From the NCBI RefSeq assembly GCF_029210495.1, contig NZ_JARGDK010000001.1:92000-155999 (forward strand): a DNA stretch of 64,000 nucleotides, in the 5' to 3' direction. Position 1 is the first letter of the stretch, and each line of letters starts with the position of its first letter. Positions 28,851 to 38,740 of this stretch are shown here, in pieces. The DNA comes from Pseudothioclava nitratireducens. GTDB lineage: Bacteria; Pseudomonadota; Alphaproteobacteria; Rhodobacterales; Rhodobacteraceae. Below the pieces are notes generated by a model. The model was not told the DNA's origin, did not search any database, and worked only from the letters and a program-made list of their open reading frames with translations. The translations under genes were made by a program, and so were the position numbers.

Positions 28851-29794
28851 CAACCCGCTCGCCGGGCCTCGATCGCCTCCCAGATCTTTGCCGCGATATT
28901 GACGCCGTCGAAGCGCTCCAACTCCTGAATGCCGGTGGGCGAGGTGACGTTGATTTCGGTCAGCCAGTTACCGATCACGTCGATGCCGACGAATATCTGA
29001 CCCTTTTCGCGCAAAAGCGGGCCGATGGCCGCGCAAATTTCTTTATCGCGCGCGGTCAGGCCAACCTTCTCGGGCCGCCCGCCCACATGCATGTTCGAGC
29101 GCGTTTCGCCCGCCGCCGGCACGCGGTTGATCGCGCCCACCGCTTCGCCATCGACCAGAATGATGCGCTTGTCGCCCTTGCTGACATCGGGGACGAATTT
29201 CTGCGCGATCAGCGGCTCTCGATTGATGCCCGTGAACAACTCATGCAGCGAAGCAAGATTGCGATCGTTGGGATCGAGCCGGAAAACGCCCGCGCCACCA
29301 TTGCCATAGAGCGGCTTGAGAATGATGTCGCCATGCTCGGCCTTGAAGGCGCGGATGGCCTCAAGGTCGCGCGCGATCAGTGTGGGCGGCGTGAGATCGG
29401 GGAAGCTCAGCACGAGGAGCTTCTCGGGGTAGTTGCGCACCCAGAACGGATCGTTGACGACAAGGGTCGCAGGATGAATGCGCTCGAGAATATGGGTTGT
29501 GGTGATATAGCCCATATCGAAGGGCGGATCCTGCCGCAGCCAGACAACATCGTATTCCGACAGGTCAACCTCGGCTTCGTCTCCCAACGCGAAATGGTTG
29601 CCCCGCTCGCGCCGTACCGTCAACGGCCAGCCGCGTGCGAGGACACGACCCTCGCGATAGATCAGCTTGTCGGGCGTGTAATAGAACAGAGAGTGCCCGC
29701 GCGCCTGCGCTTCCTCGGCAATGCGGAAGGTGCTGTCGGCATCGATATTGATCGCGCCGATCGGGTCCATCTGGATAGCAACTTTCAAGGCCAT
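28850..29794 (-). CDS. gshB: Glutathione synthetase
   Basis: Joins gamma-glutamylcysteine and glycine with ATP to give glutathione. The 314-residue ATP-grasp protein shows [19 protein letters not shown] at the start, [13 protein letters not shown], the glycine-rich loop [14 protein letters not shown] and the C-terminal [21 protein letters not shown]. The ATG at 29794 follows AAAGGGGGGCGC; in-frame codons upstream to 29845 lack a site. It lies downstream of rsmI and yraN and is coupled to the esterase gene. Confidence 0.97.
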   Translation of the reverse strand: MALKVAIQMDPIGAINIDADSTFRIAEEAQARGHSLFYYTPDKLIYREGRVLARGWPLTVRRERGNHFALGDEAEVDLSEYDVVWLRQDPPFDMGYITTTHILERIHPATLVVNDPFWVRNYPEKLLVLSFPDLTPPTLIARDLEAIRAFKAEHGDIILKPLYGNGGAGVFRLDPNDRNLASLHELFTGINREPLIAQKFVPDVSKGDKRIILVDGEAVGAINRVPAAGETRSNMHVGGRPEKVGLTARDKEICAAIGPLLREKGQIFVGIDVIGNWLTEINVTSPTGIQELERFDGVNIAAKIWEAIEARRAG

Positions 29795-29852
29795 GCGCCC
29801 CCCTTTCATTGCCACCTTGATGCACTGCCGGCGCAGCCGATGCAATCGGGTG

Positions 29853-30212
29853 TCAGTTCAGGTAGAGCGCGTTTTCCAGCACTTCGATCTGACCGCCCCC
29901 GTCGACGAGTGCCAGATCATAACCCACGTCAGTCTTCTCATCGCACCCCTCGTTCGCCAGAAACTCTTCGGCGGAGCGCAGGATACGGAGCATTTGTCGC
30001 TGGGAGAGGCGTTCGGCTGCCTGCGCATGGGTTCTGGCACGCTTGACCTCTATAAAGACAACCCGCTCACCGTCGCGCGCGATCAGGTCGATCTCCCCGC
30101 CGTATTTCCCCCGCCAGCGCTGTGCCGCGATTCGACAACCGCTGCGCATGTAATGCGCCGCGACCTGCTCCTCGGCGGCCAGACCGGAATAATACGAGAC
30201 AGCGCCACTCAT
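29853..30212 (-). CDS. YraN family (UPF0102) endonuclease-like protein
   Basis: A 119-residue protein with the predicted nuclease fold of UPF0102: [43 protein letters not shown] gives the E-x(n)-D-x(n)-E-x-K pattern of PD-(D/E)xK nucleases. No function is proven for the family. Two ATGs, 30218 and 30212, are in frame; the second is preferred since AGAGGG lies six bases upstream of it but abuts the first. It sits between rsmI and gshB, the same rsmI-yraN association as in E. coli. Confidence 0.85.
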   Translation of the reverse strand: MSGAVSYYSGLAAEEQVAAHYMRSGCRIAAQRWRGKYGGEIDLIARDGERVVFIEVKRARTHAQAAERLSQRQMLRILRSAEEFLANEGCDEKTDVGYDLALVDGGGQIEVLENALYLN

Positions 30213-30245
30213 CCTCATCCCTCTCTGCCTGGCCGTCGCTGCCGG

Positions 30246-31151
30246 TCAATCCTCCCGGTCGAGCGCCAGCGCAGCCTGATACACCTCCCGGCGTGGCAGG
30301 CCCAAAACCTCTGCGACCTCTGTCGCCGCATCCTTGACGCTCATATGCGCCAGACGCGCGCGCAGGGCCGTCTCCATATCCTCGGTGGAGACCGCCCGTT
30401 CATGCGGGCGATCCACGAGTACGACGACCTCTCCCTTGACGGGCGCCGTCTCCAATCCTGCCGCAAGATCCGACAGCGTGCCGCGCCGCACCTCTTCGAA
30501 CCGTTTGGTGAGTTCCCGACACAGCGCCGCCTGTCTCATCTCTCCGAACTCTTGCACAGCGTCCGCTAACATTTCCCTAACGCGCTTGGGCGATTCATAA
30601 AAAACAAGCGTCGCGGGGATTTGCGCGAAACCTCGCAGCCATTTCTGGCGCGCCGATTTCGTGTTCGGCGGGAAGCCCGCGAACAGGAACCGATCCGACG
30701 GCAGCCCCGAGACCGTCAGCGCGGCCAGCACCGCCGAGGGACCGGGCGCGGCATGCACCGGCAAGCCCGCCGCGATCGCCGCACGTCCCAGTTGGTAGCC
30801 CGGATCGGCCACCAGAGGCGTCCCCGCTTCCGAGGCATAGACCACCGACTTACCCTCCTCCAGCGCGCGGAGGATACGCGGGCGGGCGGTCTCGCCGTTA
30901 TGGTCGTGATAGGGGATCATCGGCCTCTGGGCGAGCGCGACACCATGGATATCCATGAGATGGCGCAGCGTGCGGGTATCCTCCGCCGCGATCACATCCG
31001 CATCACGCAGGATATCGAGCGCGCGCAGCGTAATGTCGCGCGCGGCCCCGATCGGGGTCGCAATGAAATAGAGCCCCGGCGCGAGCTGCGCTCCGCCTGC
31101 TGCCCTGCGCGGCTCCGGCGAAACTTTGCCCGCGCTGTCCGAATGATCCAT
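30246..31151 (-). CDS. rsmI: 16S rRNA (cytidine-1402-2'-O)-methyltransferase
   Basis: Methylates the 2'-O of C1402 in 16S rRNA, fine-tuning the decoding centre. The 301-residue SAM-dependent enzyme has the tetrapyrrole-methylase fold: GLYFIATPIGAARDITLRAL, AEDTRTLRHLMDIHG, PGPSAVLAALTVSGLPSDRF and FAGFPP. The cofactor loop reads SEAGTPLVADPG where most homologues have SDAGTP, a mild change. The C-terminal HTH-like extension (VKDAATEVAEVLGLPRREVY) is present. It is divergent from the LpoA-like gene, recalling the rsmI/lpoA arrangement of E. coli. Confidence 0.95.
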   Translation of the reverse strand: MDHSDSAGKVSPEPRRAAGGAQLAPGLYFIATPIGAARDITLRALDILRDADVIAAEDTRTLRHLMDIHGVALAQRPMIPYHDHNGETARPRILRALEEGKSVVYASEAGTPLVADPGYQLGRAAIAAGLPVHAAPGPSAVLAALTVSGLPSDRFLFAGFPPNTKSARQKWLRGFAQIPATLVFYESPKRVREMLADAVQEFGEMRQAALCRELTKRFEEVRRGTLSDLAAGLETAPVKGEVVVLVDRPHERAVSTEDMETALRARLAHMSVKDAATEVAEVLGLPRREVYQAALALDRED

Positions 31152-31264
31152 CCGTTGCCCTCACTGCCCTTGCTGGAACGTTTACTTCGAGACGCGATAC
31201 GCTTAGGGTTCGGGACGCCTCGGGTCCCCTGACCCGCCCTGTCTGCTTATCAGAGGACGCCCTC

Positions 31265-32446
31265 ATGTTTGCCATTTTACGTAACAACCGCAACCCATTG
31301 CTGCGAATCGGCGCCCTGTTTTCCGCCCTCTGGCTGGCCGCCTGCGAGCCGATCCCGTTGAGCGGCGGCAATACCGGTCAGCGGGTCGACACTTCAACCC
31401 CGATTCCGGTGGCGCTTCTGGTGCCGGGCGGTTCGGGCAGCTCGGACGAAGAGACCATCGCGCGTGCGCTGCGCCAATCGGCACAGCTTGCGATCAGCGA
31501 CCTCAAGGACGTGCGTATCGACCTGCGGGTCTACAATACCGGCGGCAATGCCGGACAAGCGGCGCAGGTCGCGGCCAAGGCCGTCGATGAGGGTGCCAAG
31601 ATCATTCTGGGACCGGTCTTTGCCGAGGCCGCCAATGCCGCGGGCCTCGCCGTCGCACCGCGCAATGTGAACGTTCTGGCCTTCTCGAACAACACCGCCA
31701 TTGCGGGCGGCAACGTCTTCGTGCTTGGCCCGACCTTCCCGAATACGGCCAACCGTCTTGCCCGCTACGCCTCGGCCACCGGCAAGAAGCGCATCCTCGT
31801 CGTGCATGAGCAAACCCCCGCAGGTGAGATCGGTGCCGCCGCCATCGAAGGTGCGGTCGCGCGCGCCGGCGGCTCGGTCGTGAGCAAGGCCAGCTTCCCG
31901 TTCTCGCAGCAGGGCGTGAGCAGCGCCGTGCCGCAGATCGCGCAGCGCGTGAAGGCGGGTGACGTCGATGCGCTGTTCATGACCGCCGATGCGGCGGGCG
32001 CGCTTCCGCTTCTGGCGCAGATGCTGCCCGAGCAGGGCGCAGGCCCCGCCACCGCGCAGTATATCGGCCTGACCCGTTGGGACGTGCCGCCGGCGACGCT
32101 GAGCCTTCCGGGGCTGCAAGGCGGCTGGTTCGCCCTGCCCGATCCGGCGCTCAACAACCAGTTCCAGGCGCGCTATCAGGCCGCCTATGGCGAAGCGCCC
32201 CACCCGATCGCGGGCCTCGCCTATGACGGGATCGCGGCGATTGGCGCTTTGGTGAAATCGGGCAATCCGAACGCGCTCACCAAGGCTGGCCTCACGCAGG
32301 GCTCTGGCTTTGCCGGGGTGAACGGCATCTTCCGCCTGCGCCCCGACGGCTCCAATGAGCGCGGCCTCGCCATCGCCACCGTGCGCAACGGGCAGGCCGT
32401 GGTCATCGACCCCGCGCCACGCAGCTTCGGGGGCGCCGGTTTCTGA
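31265..32446 (+). CDS. LpoA-like penicillin-binding protein activator lipoprotein
   Basis: A 393-residue lipoprotein: signal and lipobox LWLAACEP (Cys27), followed by a type I periplasmic-binding-protein fold (ARALRQSAQLAISDL; IILGPVFAEAANAAGLAVAPRNVNVLAFSNN; KRILVVHEQTPAG; AYDGIAAIGAL). This matches the C-terminal domain of LpoA, the outer-membrane activator of PBP1A in E. coli, without the TPR-like N-terminal domain. Its position divergent from rsmI with yraN nearby supports the LpoA assignment. GAGG lies upstream of the ATG. A generic amino-acid-binding role is less likely given the lipobox and context. Confidence 0.8.
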   Translation: MFAILRNNRNPLLRIGALFSALWLAACEPIPLSGGNTGQRVDTSTPIPVALLVPGGSGSSDEETIARALRQSAQLAISDLKDVRIDLRVYNTGGNAGQAAQVAAKAVDEGAKIILGPVFAEAANAAGLAVAPRNVNVLAFSNNTAIAGGNVFVLGPTFPNTANRLARYASATGKKRILVVHEQTPAGEIGAAAIEGAVARAGGSVVSKASFPFSQQGVSSAVPQIAQRVKAGDVDALFMTADAAGALPLLAQMLPEQGAGPATAQYIGLTRWDVPPATLSLPGLQGGWFALPDPALNNQFQARYQAAYGEAPHPIAGLAYDGIAAIGALVKSGNPNALTKAGLTQGSGFAGVNGIFRLRPDGSNERGLAIATVRNGQAVVIDPAPRSFGGAGF

Positions 32447-32498
32447 CCCGGCGCCGCCCCAACACCACCACCAACCCGACTGAACGGGACATGACCAA

Positions 32499-35291
32499 GT
32501 GAACGACACGATCACCTCCGCCCCGGCCCCACAGGCCGGGGCCTCTGCCACCCGGACCTACTCCGAAGCCCCCCTTCTGCTCGACCCGCAGCGGCTTGAA
32601 GCCGAGCTGGACGCGGCCATTTCCGGTGTCGAAACCGACAAGGATGTGCGCAAGGCCGTCGTGCAGTTTCTCGACACCGCGCGCGGCGAGGCCACCGCTT
32701 ACATAGAGGCCGATTTCAGAGGGCATCCGCGCGCCGCACGGGATACGGTGCGCGCCTATTCCGATATGACCGACGGCATCGTCCGCTCGATCCTTCAGGT
32801 GGCCACCCGCCGCCTGCATCCGCTGCCCACCCCGACCGAAGCCGAAAAGATCGCCGTGCTCTCCGTCGGAGGCTATGGCCGCGCCGAGATGGCGCCGCAT
32901 TCCGATGTCGATCTGCTGTTCCTGACGCCGTGGAAAATCACACCCTGGGCCGAGAGCGTGATCGAGTCGATGCTCTACATGATGTGGGACCTCAAGCTGA
33001 AGGTCGGCCACTCCTCGCGCACGATCGACGATTGCCTGCGGCTCGGGCGTGAGGATTACACGATCCGCACCGCCCTTCTGGAGCACCGCTTCATCGACGG
33101 CGACGAGGCGCTGGCCACCAAACTCACCGCCAAGCTGCACACCGATCTGTTCCGCGGCACCGGCGCCGAGTTCATCGAGGCCAAGCTCGCCGAGCGCGCC
33201 GAGCGCCACAAGCGCCAAGGCGGGCAGCGCTATGTTCTCGAGCCCAATGTCAAAGAGGGCAAAGGGGGCTTGCGCGACCTCCAGACGCTTTACTGGATCG
33301 CGAAATATATTCACCTCGTGGACCGCGCGGCCGAACTGGTCGATCTGGGCCTGTTCTCCGCCGAGGAATACCGCGTCTTCCGCGATGCCGAGGATTTCCT
33401 CTGGGCCGTGCGCTGCCATCTGCACCTGATCGCGCATCGGGCTTCGGATCAGCTAACCTTCGATGCGCAAGTCGAGGTGGCCGCGCGTATGGGCTATGCC
33501 GACACCGCCGGACGGCGCGCGGTTGAGGTCTTCATGCAGGACTATTTCCGCCATGCGACGCAGGTGGGCGAGGTCACGCGCATCTTCCTCACCGCGCTCG
33601 AAGCGCGGCACGTCAAAACCGCCCCCGTCCTGCAACGCATCTTCCGTCGCCGCCGCAAGCTGCGCGCACCCTATTCGGATGACAATGGGCGCATCAACAT
33701 CGCCGACACCAAGGCGTTTCTCGCGGAAAAGGTGAACCTGCTGCGGCTGTTCGAAGAGGGGCTGCGCACCGGGATGCTCATTCACCCGGACGCTATGCGG
33801 GTCGTGACCGCGAACCTGCATCTGATCGACGACGAGCTACGCGAGAACCGCGAGGCGCGGCGGATTTTCCTCGACCTGCTGCTCAAGCACGGCAACCCGG
33901 AACGCGCGCTGCGGCGGATGAACGAGCTGGGCGTGCTCTCGGCCTTCATCCCCGAATTCGAGCCGATCGTGGCGATGATGCAGTTCAATATGTATCACAG
34001 CTACACGGTGGACGAGCACACCATCCAGTGCATCTCCAACCTCGCCCAGATCGAGCGCCACGAGCTGATCGAAGAGCTGCCGCTCTCATCGCATATCCTT
34101 GACGAAGGGGTGAACCGGCGCGTGCTCTATGTGGCGCTACTGCTCCATGATATCGGCAAAGGTCGCCCCGAGGACCACTCGATCCTCGGCGCGCAGATCG
34201 CACGCAAGGTCGCGCCCCGCTTGGGGCTGAACGCCAAGGAATCGGAACTCGTGGAATGGCTGGTACGCCACCACCTGCTGATGTCCGATGTGGCGCAGAA
34301 GCGTGACCTGTCCGACCCCCGGACAATCCGCGACTTCGCCAAGCAGATGAAATCGCGCGAGCGGCTCGACCTGCTCACCGTGCTGACGGTGTGCGACATT
34401 CGCGGCGTCGGCCCGAATGTCTGGAACAACTGGAAGGCGACGCTCCTGCGGCGGCTCCATTCCGACACGGCGCGCGCGCTCGAACATGGGCTTGAAGCCG
34501 TCAACCGCGAGCAGCGCACGAACGAGGCCAAGAAGGCGCTCCGCGAGGAGCTTGCCAACTGGGACCCCAAGGCCATGCGCGCCGAACTCGCCCGCCATTA
34601 CGATCCCTACTGGCAAGGTCTGACGACCGAGACCCAGCTGATCTTCGCGGAACTGCTGCGCGATCTCGAAGATCACGAGATCCGTATCGACCTGCATCCC
34701 GACCCCGACCACGACGCAACTCGCGCGGCCTTTGCGCTGGCCGATCATCCGGGCATCTTCTCGCGGCTCGCAGGCGCGCTCGCTCTGGTCGGCGCGAACG
34801 TGGTGGATGCGCGGACCTATACCTCCAAGGACGGTTACGCGACCGCCGTCTTCTGGGTGCAGGATGCCGAAGGCCACCCCTATGAGGCCTCGAAACTGCA
34901 GCGCCTGAGGACCATGATCGAGAAGACGCTGAAGGGTGAAGTCGTCGCCCGCGAGGCGCTCAAGGACCGTGACAAAGTCAAGAAACGCGAGCGTGAGTTC
35001 CGCTTCCCGACGCATATCACCTTCGACAACGAGGGCTCGGAGCTTTACACCATCGTCGAGGTCGATACCCGCGACCGCCCCGGTCTGCTCTATGACCTGA
35101 CGCGCGCGCTGGCCTCCTCCAATATCTACATCGCCTCTGCCGTGATCGCGACCTATGGCGCGCAGGTCGTCGACAGCTTCTATGTCAAGGACATGTTCGG
35201 CTTGAAACTCCATTCGAAATCCAAGCGCGACGCGCTGGAAAAACGGCTGCGCGACGCGATTGCGTCGGGCGCGCAGCGGGCGGGCAACTGA
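32499..35291 (+). CDS. glnD: Bifunctional PII uridylyltransferase/uridylyl-removing enzyme
   Basis: The primary nitrogen sensor: adds UMP to PII proteins when glutamine is low and removes it when glutamine is high. The 930 residues contain the nucleotidyltransferase motif SVGGYGRAEMAPHSDVDLLFL, the linker KEGKGGLRDLQTLYWIAKY, the HD uridylyl-removing domain LLLHDIGKGRPEDHS, and two C-terminal ACT domains (ADHPGIFSRLAGALAL and RDRPGLLYDLTRALAS). The start is a GTG at 32499 preceded by GGGACATGACCAA. The stop codon directly abuts the murJ ATG, so the two are cotranscribed. Confidence 0.97.
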   Translation: MNDTITSAPAPQAGASATRTYSEAPLLLDPQRLEAELDAAISGVETDKDVRKAVVQFLDTARGEATAYIEADFRGHPRAARDTVRAYSDMTDGIVRSILQVATRRLHPLPTPTEAEKIAVLSVGGYGRAEMAPHSDVDLLFLTPWKITPWAESVIESMLYMMWDLKLKVGHSSRTIDDCLRLGREDYTIRTALLEHRFIDGDEALATKLTAKLHTDLFRGTGAEFIEAKLAERAERHKRQGGQRYVLEPNVKEGKGGLRDLQTLYWIAKYIHLVDRAAELVDLGLFSAEEYRVFRDAEDFLWAVRCHLHLIAHRASDQLTFDAQVEVAARMGYADTAGRRAVEVFMQDYFRHATQVGEVTRIFLTALEARHVKTAPVLQRIFRRRRKLRAPYSDDNGRINIADTKAFLAEKVNLLRLFEEGLRTGMLIHPDAMRVVTANLHLIDDELRENREARRIFLDLLLKHGNPERALRRMNELGVLSAFIPEFEPIVAMMQFNMYHSYTVDEHTIQCISNLAQIERHELIEELPLSSHILDEGVNRRVLYVALLLHDIGKGRPEDHSILGAQIARKVAPRLGLNAKESELVEWLVRHHLLMSDVAQKRDLSDPRTIRDFAKQMKSRERLDLLTVLTVCDIRGVGPNVWNNWKATLLRRLHSDTARALEHGLEAVNREQRTNEAKKALREELANWDPKAMRAELARHYDPYWQGLTTETQLIFAELLRDLEDHEIRIDLHPDPDHDATRAAFALADHPGIFSRLAGALALVGANVVDARTYTSKDGYATAVFWVQDAEGHPYEASKLQRLRTMIEKTLKGEVVAREALKDRDKVKKREREFRFPTHITFDNEGSELYTIVEVDTRDRPGLLYDLTRALASSNIYIASAVIATYGAQVVDSFYVKDMFGLKLHSKSKRDALEKRLRDAIASGAQRAGN

Positions 35292-36845
35292 ATGCAGCCG
35301 ATCCGGCTTGTCAGCGGCTTTCTGACGGTGGGCGTATGGACGCTCGCCAGCCGCATTCTGGGCTTTGCCCGCGACATGATGATCGCCGCCTATCTGGGCA
35401 CCGGCCCCGTGGCCGAAGCCTTCCTGATCGCGTTTTCGCTGCCCAACATGTTCCGCCGCTTCTTTGCCGAGGGCGCGTTCAACATGGCCTTCGTGCCGAT
35501 GTTCTCGAAAAAGCTCGAAGGCGGCGAGGATGCGACGGGGTTTGCCCGCGAGGCGATGTCGGGGCTCGCAACGGTGCTGATCGCGCTGACCCTCGTGGCG
35601 ATGGTGGCGATGCCGTGGCTGGTGCTGGCGATGGCGTCGGGCTTTGCGGCGGATGAACGCTTTGCGCTGGCGACACATTTCGGGCGGATTGCCTTTCCCT
35701 ATATCCTGTTCATCTCGCTCGCAGCGCTGCTTTCGGGCGTGCTGAACGCGGCCGGGCGCTTCGCCGCCGCCGCCGCCGCGCCCGTCCTCTTAAACGTCGT
35801 CTTTGTCTGTGCGATGATCGCGGCGGATGCGATGGGTTGGCCGATTGGCGAGGCCCTGGCATGGGCCGTGCCGGTCGCGGGCATCGCGCAACTGGTGCTC
35901 GTCTGGGTGGCTGCGAAACGCGCGGGCTACACGATCCTGCCAAGCCGCCCCACCCTCTCGCCTGAGATGAAACGCCTCGCCCGGATCGCGGCCCCTGCGA
36001 TGCTTGCGGGCGGCGTGGTGCAGATCAACCTGCTTGTCGGGCGTCAGGTCGCCTCGCATTTCGAGGGGGCCATCGCGTGGCTCAACTATGCCGACCGGCT
36101 CTATCAACTACCGCTCGGCGTGGTCGGCATCGCCATCGGCGTCGTGCTTTTGCCGGACCTGTCCCGCAAGCTGCGCGCGGGCGACACGGCTGGCGGGCAA
36201 CATTCCTTCTCCCGTGCGGGCGAGTTTGCACTGGCGCTCACCATCCCGTCCGCCGTGGCGCTCGCCGTTATCGCGCTTCCCATCGTCTCGGTCCTCTACG
36301 AACGGGGCCGCTTCGATACCGAGGACAGCCTCGCCACCGCTTGGGCGGTTGCGATCTACGGGCTGGGGCTCCCGGCCTTCGTACTGCAAAAAGTGCTCCA
36401 GCCGCTCTTCTTCGCCCGCGAGAATACCCGTGCGCCCTTCTATTACGCCGTGGCCGCGATGGTGGTGAATGCGGGCATCGCCATCGGCCTTGCGCCAGTG
36501 ATCGGCTACCTCTCGGCGGCCATCGCGACGACGCTGGCGGGTTGGGCGATGGTGTTCCAGCTCTGGCGCGGCGCGCGCCCGATGGGTGAGGCCGCCCGGT
36601 TCGATACGCGCTTCCGCACCCGCCTGCCCCGGATCGTCGCCGCCTCGCTTTTCATGGGGGCGGTTCTCTGGGGCGTGGCGTGGGTACTCAATGATGCGTT
36701 CTACTCGGCGGGATGGCGCTATCTGGCGCTGCTCGCCCTGATCGCCTCGGGCATTGTCAGCTACTTCGCCTTTGGCGCGAAGATCGGCGCGTTCCGCATG
36801 TCGGATTTCCGCTCGGCGGTTCGGCGTAGCACGCCGCGCGGGTGA
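35292..36845 (+). CDS. murJ: Lipid II flippase MurJ
   Basis: Moves lipid II across the inner membrane for peptidoglycan assembly. The 517-residue MOP-superfamily protein has about 14 membrane helices and family motifs ASRILGFARDMMIAAYLGTG, PNMFRRFFAEGAFNMAFVPMF and LYERGRFDTEDS. Its ATG follows the glnD stop without a gap; glnD-murJ linkage is seen in other alphaproteobacteria. It converges on the rhomboid-fold gene with three bases between stops. Confidence 0.96.
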   Translation: MQPIRLVSGFLTVGVWTLASRILGFARDMMIAAYLGTGPVAEAFLIAFSLPNMFRRFFAEGAFNMAFVPMFSKKLEGGEDATGFAREAMSGLATVLIALTLVAMVAMPWLVLAMASGFAADERFALATHFGRIAFPYILFISLAALLSGVLNAAGRFAAAAAAPVLLNVVFVCAMIAADAMGWPIGEALAWAVPVAGIAQLVLVWVAAKRAGYTILPSRPTLSPEMKRLARIAAPAMLAGGVVQINLLVGRQVASHFEGAIAWLNYADRLYQLPLGVVGIAIGVVLLPDLSRKLRAGDTAGGQHSFSRAGEFALALTIPSAVALAVIALPIVSVLYERGRFDTEDSLATAWAVAIYGLGLPAFVLQKVLQPLFFARENTRAPFYYAVAAMVVNAGIAIGLAPVIGYLSAAIATTLAGWAMVFQLWRGARPMGEAARFDTRFRTRLPRIVAASLFMGAVLWGVAWVLNDAFYSAGWRYLALLALIASGIVSYFAFGAKIGAFRMSDFRSAVRRSTPRG

Positions 36846-36848
36846 CGC

Positions 36849-37529
36849 TTAGCGGCGGCGGATACGGGCCAGCGCCCGCCGCCAGCCCCCCGGCGCGACA
36901 AGGAAGCTGATGAAGAAACCGGAGGCCGCGCCAACGACCTCGGCGAGCCAATCCGAGCGCGCGCCGAAAATCAGGCTGAAAACCAGCTGAATACCCAGCA
37001 GAAAGCCAATCAGCGAAAACGCCCGCATCTGGTTGGCGTTTTCCTGCCCAAGCCGCGTCCAGAGGATCCATGTAAACGCCCCGACAAGCCCGTAAACCGC
37101 CGGGTAGCCGCCATAGAGCGCAGCCTCAAACCCCACCGCCGTATGCGCCAGCGCGCCCAAGATCGACGCCCCGAAGAACACCGCCAGAACCGCCCAAGGC
37201 CGGAAGATCTCGGCCACCATCTTGCCCAGCGCAAGGATGAAAACGATCACCATCAGCGAATGGGTGAAGGAGCCATGGACGAACGGGTAGGTCACGATCC
37301 GCGCGACATGCCGCCACGGGTAGATCCCCTGCTCGATCATGGTGCGCAGGATCGTCGGGTCGAAGGCAAAGCGCTGCAACGCATCGAGCCGCCAGCCGCG
37401 CGACATCTCGCCGGCCAGACCCTGCCCGCCAATCGCGAACAGGATTTCGCCGATCACCACCGGCGCGACCAGAAGCCAGACGACCGGCGGCAGCGGATTG
37501 ATCGGATGTTCGTCGTAACCTTCGCGCAT
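36849..37529 (-). CDS. Rhomboid-fold membrane protein, predicted catalytically inactive
   Basis: A 226-residue protein with about six membrane helices and clear rhomboid landmarks: the HxxxxH-like [20 protein letters not shown] in TM2 and a small-residue GLVGA after the active-site loop. The catalytic Ser motif (normally GxSG) reads G140-G141-Y142-P143-A144, so the Ser is replaced. The His normally preceding xxG in TM6 reads A196-E197-V198-V199-G200, so it is a Glu. Both members of the catalytic dyad are missing while the fold is preserved, which points to a pseudoprotease that binds or chaperones membrane proteins. GGGAGGGCGCG precedes the ATG. Confidence 0.75.
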   Translation of the reverse strand: MREGYDEHPINPLPPVVWLLVAPVVIGEILFAIGGQGLAGEMSRGWRLDALQRFAFDPTILRTMIEQGIYPWRHVARIVTYPFVHGSFTHSLMVIVFILALGKMVAEIFRPWAVLAVFFGASILGALAHTAVGFEAALYGGYPAVYGLVGAFTWILWTRLGQENANQMRAFSLIGFLLGIQLVFSLIFGARSDWLAEVVGAASGFFISFLVAPGGWRRALARIRRR

Positions 37530-37627
37530 CGCGCCCTCCCTGCGGGCGGGGTCCGGTTGACGCCCCGCGCGCTTTAGCGATAAGCGAGCGGAGACAAGAT
37601 TTCCAGCCTGCGCGACAGGAGCGCCCG

Positions 37628-38668
37628 ATGACTGAGACCCAGACCAACCCCAACGCGAATTTCAAACGCCGGATCTTTTCGGGGATTCAGCCCTCTGGGA
37701 ACCTCACGCTCGGTAACTATCTGGGTGCTCTGAAGCGCTTTGCCGAAAAGCAGAACGAGGGGATCGAGACGATCTTTTGCATCGTCGATCTGCACGCCGT
37801 GACCGTCTGGCAGGAGCCGGAGGCGCTCAAGCGGCAGACGCGCGAACTGGCGGCGGGCTATCTGGCGTCCGGGATCGACCCCGAGCGCTCGATCCTGTTC
37901 AACCAGTCGCAGGTGAGCGCGCATGCCGAGATGGGCTGGCTTCTAAACTGCGTGGCCCGGCTCGGCTGGATGAACCGGATGACCCAGTTCAAGGATAAGG
38001 CGGGCAAGAATGCCGAGAAGGCCTCGCTCGGGCTTTACGCCTACCCCGCGCTGATGGCGGCGGACATCCTTGTCTACCACGCAACCGAGGTGCCGGTTGG
38101 CGAAGACCAAAAGCAGCACGTGGAACTGACCCGCGACATCGCGGCCAAGTTCAACCATGACTACAAGACCGAGTTCTTCCCGGCCCCGGCCCCGGTGATC
38201 GAGGGCGCCGCCACCCGCGTCATGAGCCTGCGGGACGGGTCGAAGAAGATGTCGAAGTCCGATCCCTCCGACGCGAGCCGGATCAATCTGACGGACACCG
38301 CCGACCAGATCGCCAAGAAGATCCGCAAGGCCGTGACCGACCCGGAGCCGCTGCCCGAAACGCTGGACGGGCTTGAGGGCCGGGCCGAGGCCAAGAACCT
38401 CGTGAATATCTACGCCGCGCTTTCTGGCAAGACGCCGGCAGAGGTGCTGGGCGAGTATGGCGGCGCGGGCTTTGGCACTTTCAAACCGGCGTTGGCCGAT
38501 CTGGCCGTGTCGGTGATGGAGCCGATCACGACCGAGATGAACCGCCTGATGCAGGACCCCGCCGAGATCGACCGCATCCTGGGTCGCGGAGCCGAGCGGG
38601 CCGAGGCCATCGCACGCCCGATCCTCGACCGGACGCTCGACATCATGGGGATGGTACGCTCGCGCTAA
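37628..38668 (+). CDS. trpS: Tryptophanyl-tRNA synthetase
   Basis: Charges tRNA-Trp. A 346-residue class I enzyme with the HIGH-equivalent motif [15 protein letters not shown] and the KMSKS loop [40 protein letters not shown] is the conserved central block. The ATG at 37628 is preceded by CAGGAG. A hairpin repeat follows the stop codon. It is divergent from the rhomboid-fold gene. Confidence 0.97.
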   Translation: MTETQTNPNANFKRRIFSGIQPSGNLTLGNYLGALKRFAEKQNEGIETIFCIVDLHAVTVWQEPEALKRQTRELAAGYLASGIDPERSILFNQSQVSAHAEMGWLLNCVARLGWMNRMTQFKDKAGKNAEKASLGLYAYPALMAADILVYHATEVPVGEDQKQHVELTRDIAAKFNHDYKTEFFPAPAPVIEGAATRVMSLRDGSKKMSKSDPSDASRINLTDTADQIAKKIRKAVTDPEPLPETLDGLEGRAEAKNLVNIYAALSGKTPAEVLGEYGGAGFGTFKPALADLAVSVMEPITTEMNRLMQDPAEIDRILGRGAERAEAIARPILDRTLDIMGMVRSR

Positions 38669-38676
38669 GCGCGGAC

Positions 38677-38711
38677 CGGGGGCTTCGCGTCCCGCCCCCG
38701 CTGAGTATTTT
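38677..38711. repeat. Gene-end hairpin repeat (locus E)
   Basis: CGGGGGC (38677-38683) pairs with GCCCCCG (38694-38700), followed by CTGAGTATTTT. The GAGTATTTT core is related to that at locus B. It lies between the convergent trpS and puuD stops and probably ends both transcripts. Confidence 0.6.
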
Positions 38712-38740
38712 GGGTTTAAAGAAAGCGGGCCGTCTGGGGG

